Origin: CAUZIB01 sp963578805
GTDB lineage: Bacteria; Acidobacteriota; Vicinamibacteria; Vicinamibacterales; UBA8438
Assembly: GCA_963578805.1 (NCBI GenBank)
Contig: CAUZDY010000013.1
Location: forward strand, 1 to 64,000
DNA length: 64,000 bases
Direction: 5' to 3'
Shown here: positions 1 to 8,886 of the stretch, one piece after another
Position numbering within the stretch: position 1 is the first letter of the stretch
Layout of the letters: each line of letters begins with the position of its first letter
Notes under the pieces: model-generated
Database searches by the model: none
Told to the model about the DNA's origin: nothing
Seen by the model: only the letters and a program-made list of their open reading frames with translations
Made by a program: the position numbers and the translations under genes

Positions 1-1
1 G

Positions 2-310
2 TGGGGGTTGCATGTATCGAAGCGGTTCTACTCGAACCGGCCGCCGTCAATACTTGACGTGCCTCATGAGCGAGAAATGGAGTGGGTCGCGGCTGGTGAC
101 CCGGATCCGTTTAGTCCACTGGGAGCCCGAGGGATCGGCGAGCCGTCGCAGGGCGCCGGGTGCGGGGCGGTACAGTGCGCAATTGCCGATGTATTTGAGT
201 CACTCGGTGAAGACGGTCAATTCCTGCGGACACCGATCATGACCGACATGATCTTAACCAAGCTGGATGGGCTACCTGAGCCGCACTCACGGTTGGCCAC
301 ACATACGTAG
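2..310 (+). CDS. Molybdenum hydroxylase (xanthine dehydrogenase family), molybdopterin-binding subunit, C-terminal end
   Basis: The reading frame is already open at the left edge and ends at TAG 308-310, so only about 100 C-terminal residues are visible. The segment GARGIGEPSQGAGCGAV is the conserved stretch near the end of the large Mo-binding subunit of xanthine dehydrogenase, aldehyde oxidase and CO dehydrogenase enzymes; its Glu is the family's catalytic base. The FAD subunit gene starts 17 bp downstream on the same strand, supporting one multi-subunit enzyme. The substrate cannot be read from this fragment. Family assignment is firm; specificity is unknown. Confidence 0.85.
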   Translation, partial: WGLHVSKRFYSNRPPSILDVPHEREMEWVAAGDPDPFSPLGARGIGEPSQGAGCGAVQCAIADVFESLGEDGQFLRTPIMTDMILTKLDGLPEPHSRLATHT

Positions 311-327
311 TCAGGGAGACATGACCA

Positions 328-1329
328 ATGGCGGTAATTCGCGACAACATGCCGGCTTTCGAACTTTTTCAACCGGCCAGCACTGATGATGCGCTGGGGT
401 TACTGAATCAGTATGGCGCGGAGGCGTGGGTGCTAGCCGGCGGGCTGGACACGTGGGACTGGCTGAAGGACAGGGTGAAGCGGCCGTCGGTGGTGGTGGA
501 TCTCGGGAAGATCCCGTCGCTTCGGGAGATTCAGGCATCGGGGACCGGGCTGGAGATTGGGGCGATGACGCCGCTAAGCGAGGTGGTGCGGCACGCGGCG
601 GTACAGGAGCAGTATCAACTACTGGCGGATGCGGCGGCGGTGGTGGCTTCGCCGCAGATCCGGAATCAGGGGACACTGGGCGGGAACGTGAGCCAGGACA
701 CACGGTGCTGGTATTACCGGGATGGGTGGAACTGCTACCGGGCGGGGGGCAACATCTGTTATGCGGATACCCCGACGGCGATGAACCGCGAACACTGTGT
801 GCTGGGGGCAAGTCGGTGTGTGGCGGTGAATCCGTCCGACACAGCGCCGGCGCTCATGGCGTTGGATGCGCAGATGGTGGTGCGGAATGGCAGCGGCGAA
901 CGCGTGGTGGATGCGGCGGCGTTCTTTGTGGGCCCCGAGGTCGACATCGAGCGGATGACGGTACTGGAACCGGGTGATTTACTGACGGCGGTGCGGATTC
1001 CCTCGACGTGGGCGGGGGCGCGGTTCTACTTTGAGAAGAGCCGGGACCGCCAGGTGTGGGATTTTGCGTTGGGGAGTGTGGCGTCGGCTGCCAAGGTGCG
1101 CGACGGAGCGATTGAGGACATCCGGATAGTGGTGAACGGGATGGCCCCCACGCCGGTGCGGCTGACGGCGGTGGAGGATGAGGTGCGGGGCCAGACGGTT
1201 ACGGACTCGCTGGCCGAGCAGGCCGGGCAGATTGCGATCCGCGGGGTCAAGCCGTTGGCGCACAACGGCTACAAGGTCTCACTCCTCAAGAACCTCGTGA
1301 TTCGTTCGATTCGCGGCGCTGGGGCATAA
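328..1329 (+). CDS. Molybdenum hydroxylase FAD-binding subunit with extra Cys-rich insert
   Basis: This 333-residue protein is the medium FAD subunit of a xanthine dehydrogenase-family enzyme and passes electrons from the 2Fe-2S subunit to FAD. The N-terminal FAD_binding_5 domain includes VLAGGLDTW (residues 35-43) and IRNQGTLGGN (111-120); the C-terminal third is the CO-dehydrogenase flavoprotein C domain. Between them lie five cysteines (C127, C136, C144, C157, C164). The 4-hydroxybenzoyl-CoA reductase beta subunit has a comparable insert that binds an additional 4Fe-4S cluster, so a similar cluster is inferred here. It lies between the Mo subunit and a cytochrome b gene, 3 bp upstream of the latter. 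Confidence 0.88.
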   Translation: MAVIRDNMPAFELFQPASTDDALGLLNQYGAEAWVLAGGLDTWDWLKDRVKRPSVVVDLGKIPSLREIQASGTGLEIGAMTPLSEVVRHAAVQEQYQLLADAAAVVASPQIRNQGTLGGNVSQDTRCWYYRDGWNCYRAGGNICYADTPTAMNREHCVLGASRCVAVNPSDTAPALMALDAQMVVRNGSGERVVDAAAFFVGPEVDIERMTVLEPGDLLTAVRIPSTWAGARFYFEKSRDRQVWDFALGSVASAAKVRDGAIEDIRIVVNGMAPTPVRLTAVEDEVRGQTVTDSLAEQAGQIAIRGVKPLAHNGYKVSLLKNLVIRSIRGAGA

Positions 1330-1332
1330 GGT

Positions 1333-2175
1333 ATGGAGTTCTTTCAGTGGGGCAGTAACCCGTGGGGACAGGAGATCCTGATCCGGATCTCTATGGATAT
1401 CCTCTATCTTGCCTTCTGGGCCGGGATTGCATTCATTCTCTTCCACCTCATCTATGCGGCGGTCTGGGTACCGAAGCTCGTCCGCGCCCATGCGGGGGGT
1501 GGTGCAGACGTGGGGACTGGCGAGGCCGCCCATGTTCCAGAGAAGATTACGCGGCACACATTGGCGGCACGAGCGTTTCACTGGATCATGGCCGCGTCGA
1601 TGTTGGCACTTTTGATCACCGGATTCTTTCCCCTCGTCGGGGTCGAGTTTCCCTGGCTCACCATTCATTGGGTGTCCGGTGTCCTGTTGACCGTGTCGGT
1701 GCTGTATCACATCGTTCACGCGACTTTCTTTCTCGATTTTTGGTCGATCTGGATCGGTCCAAGCGATATCAAGGAGGCGGTCCAGCGCATCAAGCGTCAG
1801 CTTGGCCAGGACGTCGAAGTCAAGAAGCACCCGAAGTATCCGCTCGACCATCGGCTGTATCACCTAGCCGTTACGCTGGCAGGATTCGCCGTGATCGGTA
1901 CCGGCCTCGTAATGTTGTTCAGGATCGACACACCGCTGGTCACGAAAAACGCCTATCTCTTGGCTGATGAGACCTGGGGCCTGGTGTACGTTCTTCACGG
2001 TCTCGGCTCTGCACTGTTCGTCATGCTTACACTGACTCATATCTACTTCGCGGTCCGTCCAGACAAAATCTGGCTTACGAAGTCGATGTTGTTCGGATAC
2101 GTGGACCGTGAGCACTACCTCGGCCACCACGATCCAAAACGCTGGGTTGTCACGCGGGAATCTGGCGAAGAGTGA
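1333..2175 (+). CDS. Di-haem cytochrome b subunit, formate dehydrogenase gamma / cytochrome b561 type
   Basis: A 280-residue integral membrane protein with about five transmembrane segments. Histidines suited to ligating two b haems lie in HTLAARAFHW, IHWVSGV, LYHIVHATFF, LDHRLYHLAV and VLHGLGSA. In formate dehydrogenases and hydrogenases such subunits pass electrons to the quinone pool. It begins 3 bp after the FAD subunit and overlaps the next gene by 4 bp (GTGA), so it is almost certainly part of the same enzyme. A membrane cytochrome b attached to a xanthine-dehydrogenase-type enzyme is unusual and suggests quinone-linked oxidation or reduction of the unknown substrate. Confidence 0.85.
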   Translation: MEFFQWGSNPWGQEILIRISMDILYLAFWAGIAFILFHLIYAAVWVPKLVRAHAGGGADVGTGEAAHVPEKITRHTLAARAFHWIMAASMLALLITGFFPLVGVEFPWLTIHWVSGVLLTVSVLYHIVHATFFLDFWSIWIGPSDIKEAVQRIKRQLGQDVEVKKHPKYPLDHRLYHLAVTLAGFAVIGTGLVMLFRIDTPLVTKNAYLLADETWGLVYVLHGLGSALFVMLTLTHIYFAVRPDKIWLTKSMLFGYVDREHYLGHHDPKRWVVTRESGEE

Positions 2176-2603
2176 GCGCCGCTGAGGAGCTCAAAGCTCG
2201 AATCGATACGATCGAAGAAAGCTACGAATTTTTTCTGGCGTATGCGGCTCAGGGTGTGTCCGGCGACCAGGCGACGAAGTCATCAGGCCAGGTTCGAGAG
2301 TTTCTGCAACGCAGTGAGACCGCCGTACCCGAACTGGCTGATCTGTTCGTGAAGGTCGTCGAAGAGCAACAGGCCGACCAACCGCAGTTCTACCGAGATT
2401 TCATCGATGTGTTGAGACGAGACGCCGCTGATGCGTTGTCAGCGATCCGTCTCGTGCTTGCTCAGCGGTCCATCAGCTCTCAGATGGTCGACAATCTCAA
2501 TGCGATGATTCACCTGCGGGCGTTGCTGACCGACGTATTCCTCATCGATGAGATACTCAGCCCGAGGGCCACTGGGACCGCGACACCTCCAGCGTCGCCG
2601 TAG
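2172..2603 (+). CDS. Small helical protein at the end of the molybdenum hydroxylase operon
   Basis: A 143-residue soluble protein I do not recognise. It starts with GTG, overlapping the cytochrome b stop codon as GTGA, which implies translational coupling. The sequence is rich in Glu, Asp, Gln and Leu and looks almost wholly alpha-helical, ending in a Pro/Ala/Thr tail. It has no signal peptide, transmembrane segment or cysteines. Its position suggests an accessory or assembly role for the molybdenum enzyme, but that rests on context only. Confidence 0.65.
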   Translation: MSAAEELKARIDTIEESYEFFLAYAAQGVSGDQATKSSGQVREFLQRSETAVPELADLFVKVVEEQQADQPQFYRDFIDVLRRDAADALSAIRLVLAQRSISSQMVDNLNAMIHLRALLTDVFLIDEILSPRATGTATPPASP

Positions 2604-2654
2604 TGGGGTCTCTGCCTGTCGCCCCTGGCGTTTTAGGTCTACGAGTTGTCTTGA

Positions 2655-3052
2655 CTTAAGCAGATACGCGGTCTAGGTCTGCTAATCCTTCGTCTCTCCA
2701 TGGGGGTCGTTTTCATCGCCCATGGTCGGCCCACGTTCTTTCCGGTGTCGGGTAGTCACCTCGCTCATACCGCACTGGGCTGCTTGAAGCATCGGGAGTC
2801 TCGGCCGCCTACCTGGTGGCTATTGGCACCGGTCTCGTCGAACTGCTGGCGGGGGTTCTCCTTGTCGTAGGCGCCTACACCGCGGTGGTTGCGTTACTTC
2901 TCGCGGCGACGACGGTCGCCTTCAGCTGGATGTCTTATCTGTCCAACGGGTTCTTCCTGGATTGGTCGCTTGTATCTGGCGCTGGACACAGCTATGAATT
3001 AAACCTTCTACGACTCAGTGCGCTGGCGTGCATGTGGCTCGATTGCCTATGA
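2655..3052 (+). pseudogene. DoxX family membrane protein, frameshifted
   Basis: The two halves of a DoxX protein lie in different frames. The N-terminal half (from about 2655) reads LRLSMGVVFIAHG, the typical first DoxX helix. The rest (about 2756-3052) reads ASGVSAAYLVAIGTGLVELL and continues to a normal hydrophobic end. The frame changes near 2770-2785. No good start codon or ribosome binding site precedes the first half, so both a start defect and a frameshift are present. A sequencing error could explain the frameshift but not the poor start. The 78-residue ORF beginning at 2816 is only the second half. Confidence 0.6.
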
Positions 3053-3453
3053 CGCCAGACATGCGAGGAAACAGGGATCGAGGAGGGGTCAGAAGAGGAC
3101 GTGAAGCCGGTCGTGTCCCGGGGTGCCCACAGCGCCTCTTATTCTTCCCAGTTTCGACTTCAGACCCCTGTCTCGCCCCGTATAAGATCTCACCGACAAG
3201 GTCGTTCTGATCACCGTACCAGTCGAGTCTGTCGTATCGTGATTCGGTTGGCTTCACGTGGTGATTAACGCAGCGTCGATCTCGAATTAACCGAAGCGCT
3301 CACACTTGATTCGATCCTGGTCAGCGTCATGGCCAAAGCTCGATCGGTCCGCCGGAAAAGATAAACAGTAGACAGGTTGACACGATGTCCAACCGGCAAG
3401 TCAATGCGGATTGACGGGGAAAGTCACCTGGAATCCGAAAGACTGTTCCCTGT
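3053..3453. other. Intergenic stretch with no recognisable feature
   Basis: About 400 bp between the doxX remnant and the cupin gene stop codon. Short open frames here match no family I know, and I see no tRNA, hairpin with a T-run, or repeat. It may be eroded coding sequence. Confidence 0.4.
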
Positions 3454-3822
3454 CTACGTCTCGGTGTCTCGGTTCACTGACCCTGGAGAGTACGCTGGTA
3501 GGCAGATGGCGAGGTACTCAGCGCCGCCCTCTTCCGGGGTGCTATAGCGCACCCACTCGCCGGGGTGAGTGACGATGGCTTGTCCAGCTCGCACATCGAT
3601 CTGGCCGGCCTCGTGTTCGACCCGGAGTAGGCCACCGAGGACGAGAGTCACCTCCTCGAATTCTGGTCGCTGTCCCGGTTCCTGCCACCCTGCAGGTGAA
3701 ATCATCCGGGCAACACTGATACCTGCGTGACCGGTATTGACGTGTCCGACAAATTCCTGGATCTGCTTTGGCTTTGTTCCGGCTGCGGGGACGAGTGTAG
3801 GTTGCTCGATCAACTGCGGCAT
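3454..3822 (-). CDS. Cupin-domain protein
   Basis: A 122-residue single-domain cupin. The beta-barrel is visible from about residue 40 to 110, with the first cupin box around RPEFEEVTLVLGG and the second around GQAIVTHPGEW. The tail AEYLAICLPAYSP is common in small cupins of the ethanolamine-utilisation-like group. The usual metal-binding His pair is not complete (Glu-rich in motif 1, one His in motif 2), so metal binding is uncertain. It is followed 8 bp upstream, on the same strand, by the YbjQ gene, so the two may be co-transcribed. Substrate unknown. Confidence 0.75.
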   Translation of the reverse strand: MPQLIEQPTLVPAAGTKPKQIQEFVGHVNTGHAGISVARMISPAGWQEPGQRPEFEEVTLVLGGLLRVEHEAGQIDVRAGQAIVTHPGEWVRYSTPEEGGAEYLAICLPAYSPGSVNRDTET

Positions 3823-3830
3823 GCAGCATC

Positions 3831-4151
3831 CTATGACGTGACTACAGCCGTCCCACTGACGCTAACCATCAGCATGCTACCGCTCTGTCCGATCACCTCG
3901 TAGTCGATATCAACCCCCACGATCGCGTTGGCACCGACCTTTTCCGCCTCCTCTGTGAGCTCTTTGAAAGCGAGCTCTCGGGCGGTGTGGAGTTCTTTCT
4001 CATAAGAGGCGGACCGACCGCCGACAATGTCGCGAACACTGGCGAATAAATCACGAAAGAGATTGGCTCCCAGAATTGCCTCGCCGGTCACGATGCCGCA
4101 ATAGCGAATGATAGTTTTCCCGTCGACACTTGGGGTGGTGGTGATGATCAT
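3831..4151 (-). CDS. YbjQ/UPF0145 family protein
   Basis: A 106-residue protein of the usual length for UPF0145 (YbjQ). Typical features are the start MIITTTPSVDGK, GIVTGEAILGANLFRD, the helix AYEKEL-like SASYEKELHTARE, and GANAIVGVDIDYE. The family forms pentameric rings and its biochemical role is unknown, although some members are linked to metal or envelope stress. The gene lies just upstream of the cupin gene on the minus strand. About 300 bp with no recognised feature separate it from the peptidase gene beyond. Confidence 0.85.
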   Translation of the reverse strand: MIITTTPSVDGKTIIRYCGIVTGEAILGANLFRDLFASVRDIVGGRSASYEKELHTARELAFKELTEEAEKVGANAIVGVDIDYEVIGQSGSMLMVSVSGTAVVTS

Positions 4152-4450
4152 GCTCGAACGCTCCTTGAGGTTACGCCCGCAACGACGGCTGCATCATACA
4201 CCCCATCCCACTAGGGTAGTTTCCGACCGCCGACGCGTCCAAGAAGGTTACCGAGGGCCATGGACGCCCGGCCTGTTGGGAGATTGTTGATGTAGATGCT
4301 TCGGATCCAGAGCCGCCACAACCCATTCACCGTCTGTATGCAGATATCCTCGGCGGTCGGCCGGTCCGGAAGTCGCGTATGAGCGCGTCCCACGGCGGAC
4401 GCAACTCAGCGGCTATCGATCCTGAGTGATGGCAGAAGTGATACGAGCAG

Positions 4451-6712
4451 TCAACGTGTCGCAGACGTAGGGGCTGGTATCACCGAGTGTGGACGTAGAT
4501 GCCGCAGGGTGAAGTCCAGCATCTTGATATGCCGATGCTTCTCGAGCTCGGGGTCTCCAATTCTGTGGCGTGACTGGGGGTAGAGCATCATGTCGAACGG
4601 TTTCCCTGCTTTCTGAAGCTCGTAGGCGAACTGCAGTGTGTGCTGCATATGCACGTTCTCGTCCATTGTGCCGTGGACGAGGAGAAGCGCACCATGCAGG
4701 TCAGCCGCCGCAAACCGCGGGGAGCTTCGACGATACCCTTCACCATTGTTCTGTGGTCTACGCATGTACCGCTCGGTATAGATCGTGTCGTAGTCTCGCC
4801 AGTCGGTGACCGATCCGCCTGCGATCCCAAAGGTAAAGCTCCGGCTGTGGGTCAGTGCGTAGCTCACCATAAAACCGCCGTAGCTCCATCCCTCGATCCC
4901 GACCCGGCTGACGTCCGTGAATGGTTGTTCGCCAAGCCAAGCAATCCCGTCCTCGATATCACGCAGTTCGAGTTCCCCGAAGTTCTGATACACGGGCCAC
5001 GCGGACACAGCGCCCTTGCCGCTTGCGGTACTGTTGTCCATGACCCAGACAATGACGCCGTGCTGGGCCAGCAGCTGCCAGAAGAGGTACGTCGAACCGC
5101 TCCAGGCGTTGCGGACCCGCTGCGTATGGGGCCCACCGTAGACGTGCTGGTAGACGGGATACCGTCGAGTGGGATCAAAATCTGGAGGCTTGATCATCAT
5201 CGCTTCCATCACGAAGCCATCTCGGTTCGCGACCTGGACAAACTCGGGCACTGCCAGACGATAGTCGCTGAGTGACGTATTCCGGTTGGCGTCAATGACT
5301 CGAGTTTCTGTGCCATCCGCCGCGTGGATACGAACACTCGGGGGGCTGCTAACGTCACTCCACGTGTCGATGTACTGCGTGAAACTGGGGTTGAATCTGG
5401 CCCGGTGCGTGCCAGGGAACCTTGATAGCCGTGTCAATCCGGAGCCGTCAAGTCGAACTCGATAGATATCGCGTCCGATATGACTCCGCTCGGTGCCGGA
5501 GAAATACACCCACTCACCCGCTTTGTCGACGCCGTGAACTTCCCGAATTTCCCAAGGGCCATCGGTGATCTGCCGAACGAGGTCTCCGTCGGCACCATAG
5601 TGGTAGAGATGCTTCCAGCCAGTGCGTTCGGATAGCCACAAGAAGCCTTGGTCTGCAAGCCATGTTGGAGGCCCGTTCACGTTCACCCAAGCCTCGGTAG
5701 TCTCCCTGAAAAGACGGGTCACTTCGCCAGACGACGTCGCCATATTCAAGTCGAGCCACGTCTGCTCACGGTCTTGGATTTGAAAGACAACCTTCCTGCT
5801 ATCAGACGACCATCCGACGTTGACGATTAGAGGCTGTGCCAATGTGTAGTGCTCGGTGTCGACCCATGTGGTCTCACTACCACTTGACCGAACGAGACCG
5901 AGCCGGACGATAGGGTTCGGATCACCGGCCTTTGGATACTCCCAATTCTCCAGCTCCAGGTGGTAGGGAATGTGGTCAACGATGGTGTAGCCTGGCACAT
6001 TGGAGTCGTCCAGTTGAAGGTACGCAATTTGTGTCGAGTCTGGGCTCCACCAGTACCCGCGAAAATTTCCACGACCGTAGATCTCCTCTTGATAGACCCA
6101 ATCCAGAAGACCGTTACGCACGACGTCACTTCCGTCGTGAGTAAGTGGGTACTCGTGGTGGTGGTCGATATCGACCAAGTGCAGATCGTGATTCCGTATG
6201 AATGCGACGAACCGGCCATCTGGGCTGAATGATAGATGCTCTTCGGGTTCTGGTGATCGCGTAAGACGGGACACGCGCCTGGTGCCGACATCATAGTGGT
6301 AGAGATCATTGGCGAGGTCGAAGAGAAGCGCGGTCCGCCCGGGATTCATGAGATGGGAGTTCCGGCGAGAAAGGAGGCGCGCCTCCTCCGGGCCGATTTC
6401 AGAGAATGCCGCAAGCGCGGCCTCCATCAGTGCGACATCAAAGAGCGGCTCGCGCTGTCCTGTTCTGGCGTCGACCGAGACTAGCGGAGCACTCGCAGCC
6501 GATCGGTCAACCCGTTCAAGATAGCGATCGTCGTCAAGCCACACGAGTTCCCGAGGTGGATTTCCGTCGAAATCGACCCGCCGTTGGGGGTCGAAGATCT
6601 CGTCTATAGTTAGATCGCGCAGTTGCCCAGACGCCGGGTGGGCTATGCTAAAAAGCAAACCAAAACACCCGACTATGGTAGCGCGCCACAGGCGATGAAT
6701 GGTTATCTCCAT
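4451..6712 (-). CDS. Dipeptidyl peptidase IV (S9B family), exported
   Basis: A 753-residue serine peptidase that removes X-Pro or X-Ala dipeptides from peptide N-termini. A signal peptide covers about residues 1-29. The eight-bladed propeller domain contains the paired glutamates E209-E210 in VYQEEIYGRG, which anchor the substrate amino terminus in DPP-IV. The alpha/beta-hydrolase domain carries the triad S610 (GWSYGG), D684 (GTMDEN) and H716 (SRHRIG). The protein is full length and likely periplasmic, working in peptide scavenging. It is a single-gene unit divergent from bshB1. Confidence 0.93.
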   Translation of the reverse strand: MEITIHRLWRATIVGCFGLLFSIAHPASGQLRDLTIDEIFDPQRRVDFDGNPPRELVWLDDDRYLERVDRSAASAPLVSVDARTGQREPLFDVALMEAALAAFSEIGPEEARLLSRRNSHLMNPGRTALLFDLANDLYHYDVGTRRVSRLTRSPEPEEHLSFSPDGRFVAFIRNHDLHLVDIDHHHEYPLTHDGSDVVRNGLLDWVYQEEIYGRGNFRGYWWSPDSTQIAYLQLDDSNVPGYTIVDHIPYHLELENWEYPKAGDPNPIVRLGLVRSSGSETTWVDTEHYTLAQPLIVNVGWSSDSRKVVFQIQDREQTWLDLNMATSSGEVTRLFRETTEAWVNVNGPPTWLADQGFLWLSERTGWKHLYHYGADGDLVRQITDGPWEIREVHGVDKAGEWVYFSGTERSHIGRDIYRVRLDGSGLTRLSRFPGTHRARFNPSFTQYIDTWSDVSSPPSVRIHAADGTETRVIDANRNTSLSDYRLAVPEFVQVANRDGFVMEAMMIKPPDFDPTRRYPVYQHVYGGPHTQRVRNAWSGSTYLFWQLLAQHGVIVWVMDNSTASGKGAVSAWPVYQNFGELELRDIEDGIAWLGEQPFTDVSRVGIEGWSYGGFMVSYALTHSRSFTFGIAGGSVTDWRDYDTIYTERYMRRPQNNGEGYRRSSPRFAAADLHGALLLVHGTMDENVHMQHTLQFAYELQKAGKPFDMMLYPQSRHRIGDPELEKHRHIKMLDFTLRHLRPHSVIPAPTSATR

Positions 6713-6972
6713 ATTCCTCTAGTGCGACCCATGGGGTAGAGATTCAGGAGCGTCGAAATGGGTGACTCTGGCCGGTTGACAGTCCTATAATCCAGAGCTT
6801 AGCAGATTCAGGACCAGAGCCGAGAGGTGTGTCTTGGCGAACTTTTCGTTGTTTTGTCGGGCGGTATTCATACAGCTTGCGTTTTAGTTCGTCGAGGCGA
6901 AACCTGGGTTCCAAGTTAGCTCCAACTTCTTGCGTTTTGATATTGCGCGGGAATGGGAGTACGAGATCGAAA

Positions 6973-7683
6973 ATGACGACGGTGGATATATTGGTCTTCG
7001 GGCCACATCCCGACGACATCGAAATCGGCGTTGGAGGCACGGTTGCGACACATGTCGATCTTGGATACCGTGTTGGTCTCTGCGACCTGACGCGGGGTGA
7101 GCTGGGGAGCAACGGCACGGTCGAGCAGCGTATGAACGAGGCGCAAGCCGCAGCCGAAGTTCTCGGCGTTACCTGGAGAAAGAACCTCGAATGGTCGGAT
7201 GGCGGCATTGCGGCCGAGAGCCAGTCTGTCGCTCAGGTCCGCTCGGTCGCCGAGCTGCTTCGTCGCAGTCGTCCCGCGGTAGCGCTGCTGCCTTATTGGC
7301 GCGATCGGCATCCTGATCACGAGGCGGCGAGCCGCGTCTTGACCGAAGCTGTGTTCCGTGCCGGTCTGCGTCGGTTTGCCATCGACGGTGATCCATGGAA
7401 GCCTGACTGGGCGTGCTATTACTTCATCAACGACATCGCTGACGCATCGTTTGTCATCGATGTGACCGGGACCTATGATCGTAAACGTCAGGCCCTGGCC
7501 TGTCATCGAAGTCAGTTTCACCCAGTTGGAGACCAGGCGGTTGAGACTCGACTCACGGCCTCGAGTTTTCATCAAATGATCGAAGCTCGTGACGCTCACC
7601 TCGGTGCGCTGATCGGTGTGGGTCAAGCGGAAGGCGTGGTTGTGAGGGAACCACTCGTCAGGTCGACGTGGCTTAAGTCATGA
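6973..7683 (+). CDS. bshB1: Bacillithiol biosynthesis deacetylase BshB1
   Basis: A 236-residue PIG-L family zinc deacetylase that converts GlcNAc-malate to GlcN-malate, the second step of bacillithiol synthesis. Zinc-site residues are visible: H12 and D15 in GPHPDDIEIG, and HPDH at 113-116. ATG 6973 was chosen because family members begin a few residues before the first beta-strand; the longer upstream frame is basic, unconserved sequence. It overlaps bshA by 4 bp (ATGA), and this pairing supports the specific function over that of a general PIG-L deacetylase. bshC is not in the window. Confidence 0.9.
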   Translation: MTTVDILVFGPHPDDIEIGVGGTVATHVDLGYRVGLCDLTRGELGSNGTVEQRMNEAQAAAEVLGVTWRKNLEWSDGGIAAESQSVAQVRSVAELLRRSRPAVALLPYWRDRHPDHEAASRVLTEAVFRAGLRRFAIDGDPWKPDWACYYFINDIADASFVIDVTGTYDRKRQALACHRSQFHPVGDQAVETRLTASSFHQMIEARDAHLGALIGVGQAEGVVVREPLVRSTWLKS

Positions 7684-8825
7684 ATATAGGGATCGTCTGC
7701 TACTCGTCGGTCGGCGGCAGCGGAATCGTGGCCACAGAACTGGCCAAAGCGCTCGCGGCGCGTGGACACAATGTCAGGTTGATAAGCTCAGACCCGCCGT
7801 TTCGTCTCGGCGAATTCCAGGCTGGGCTCGTCTTTCATGAGGTTAAGACTCCTGGGTATCCGCTGTTTCGCGAGCCCCAGTATCTACTTTCGCTCGCCAA
7901 CAAACTTGTTGAGGTTACTCGAGAGTTCGACCTCGACATCATTCACGCCCACTACGCGATTCCACACGCGGTCGCAGCGTATTTGGCTCGGCAGATCCTA
8001 GCGGCGTCTACCGTCAAGAAGATCCCTCACATCGTCACTACCCTGCATGGGACCGATGTCACGATTATTGGGAGTGATGAGTCATACTCAGAGACAGCGG
8101 CATTCTGTATCAATCAGTCAGATGCGGTGACGGCTGTCTCCGATAGTTTGCGGCTCGAGACGTATCGGCAGCTCAAAGTGCGTGCGGATATTAGGGTGAT
8201 TCCGAACTTTCTTGACCGTCACCGCCATCGACGGGAAACAGACCATGGTTTGGGAGCTCGCTATCGAAACGGCGATGATCGTATGAAGCTGGTGGTTCAT
8301 ATCTCAAACTTCCGCCCAGTCAAGCGTGCCGACGCAGTCGTGAGGATCTTTCACGGGATTCAAGAGCGTGTTCCGGCGCGTCTGCTACTAATTGGAGATG
8401 GACCAGAGCTGCCGCTGGCGCGTCGGGTGGCTCGAGAGCTCGGTGTGAGTGCTCATGTCGATGCGCTGGGCGAGCAGGAGCAGGTCGTCCCGATTCTCTC
8501 GGTCGCCGATCTTTTCCTGCTGCCGTCGTCAGAGGAGAGCTTCGGCGTGGCGGCGCTTGAGGCAATGGCGTGCGGCGTGCCCGTCGTGGCATCGCGGGTG
8601 GGCGGACTCCCAGAGGTCATTGAGGACGGTGTCTCAGGGTTTCTTCACGACGAGCATGACCTCGATGCGATGGTGAATAGTGCGGTCCAACTACTGAGTA
8701 ATCCGGAGCTGCACCAGAGGTTCGTAGGGGAAGGTCTCACTCGAATTAATACGCGGTTTTGTACAGAAGAAGTCGTACCTCGGTATGAGGCGCTTTACAA
8801 AGAGCTTTGCACTGACACCTCGTAA
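7680..8825 (+). CDS. bshA: N-acetyl-alpha-D-glucosaminyl L-malate synthase BshA
   Basis: A 381-residue GT4 glycosyltransferase joining GlcNAc from UDP-GlcNAc to L-malate, the first step of bacillithiol synthesis. The N-terminal Rossmann domain opens with VCYSSVGGSGIVATELAKAL, a BshA hallmark. The C-terminal domain has the GT4 EX7E motif in EESFGVAALEAMACG, followed by PVVASRVGGLPEVI. Length matches the family. Translation is coupled to bshB1. The product is cytoplasmic, and bacillithiol is the main low-molecular-weight thiol in bacteria that have this pathway. Confidence 0.94.
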   Translation: MNIGIVCYSSVGGSGIVATELAKALAARGHNVRLISSDPPFRLGEFQAGLVFHEVKTPGYPLFREPQYLLSLANKLVEVTREFDLDIIHAHYAIPHAVAAYLARQILAASTVKKIPHIVTTLHGTDVTIIGSDESYSETAAFCINQSDAVTAVSDSLRLETYRQLKVRADIRVIPNFLDRHRHRRETDHGLGARYRNGDDRMKLVVHISNFRPVKRADAVVRIFHGIQERVPARLLLIGDGPELPLARRVARELGVSAHVDALGEQEQVVPILSVADLFLLPSSEESFGVAALEAMACGVPVVASRVGGLPEVIEDGVSGFLHDEHDLDAMVNSAVQLLSNPELHQRFVGEGLTRINTRFCTEEVVPRYEALYKELCTDTS

Positions 8826-8886
8826 GCCCTACAAATACAGCTATTTGCAAGCCATCAGTACCCTCTCGGGTGTATACTCGACCGTT

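Noticed and set aside
4211..4393. Small minus-strand frame between the YbjQ and DPP-IV genes
   Set aside because: No family similarity, no ribosome binding site and no conserved features; likely chance.
5827..6309. Minus-strand 160-residue frame inside the DPP-IV gene
   Set aside because: It is an alternative frame of the same strand within a complete peptidase; Thr/Ser-rich noise.
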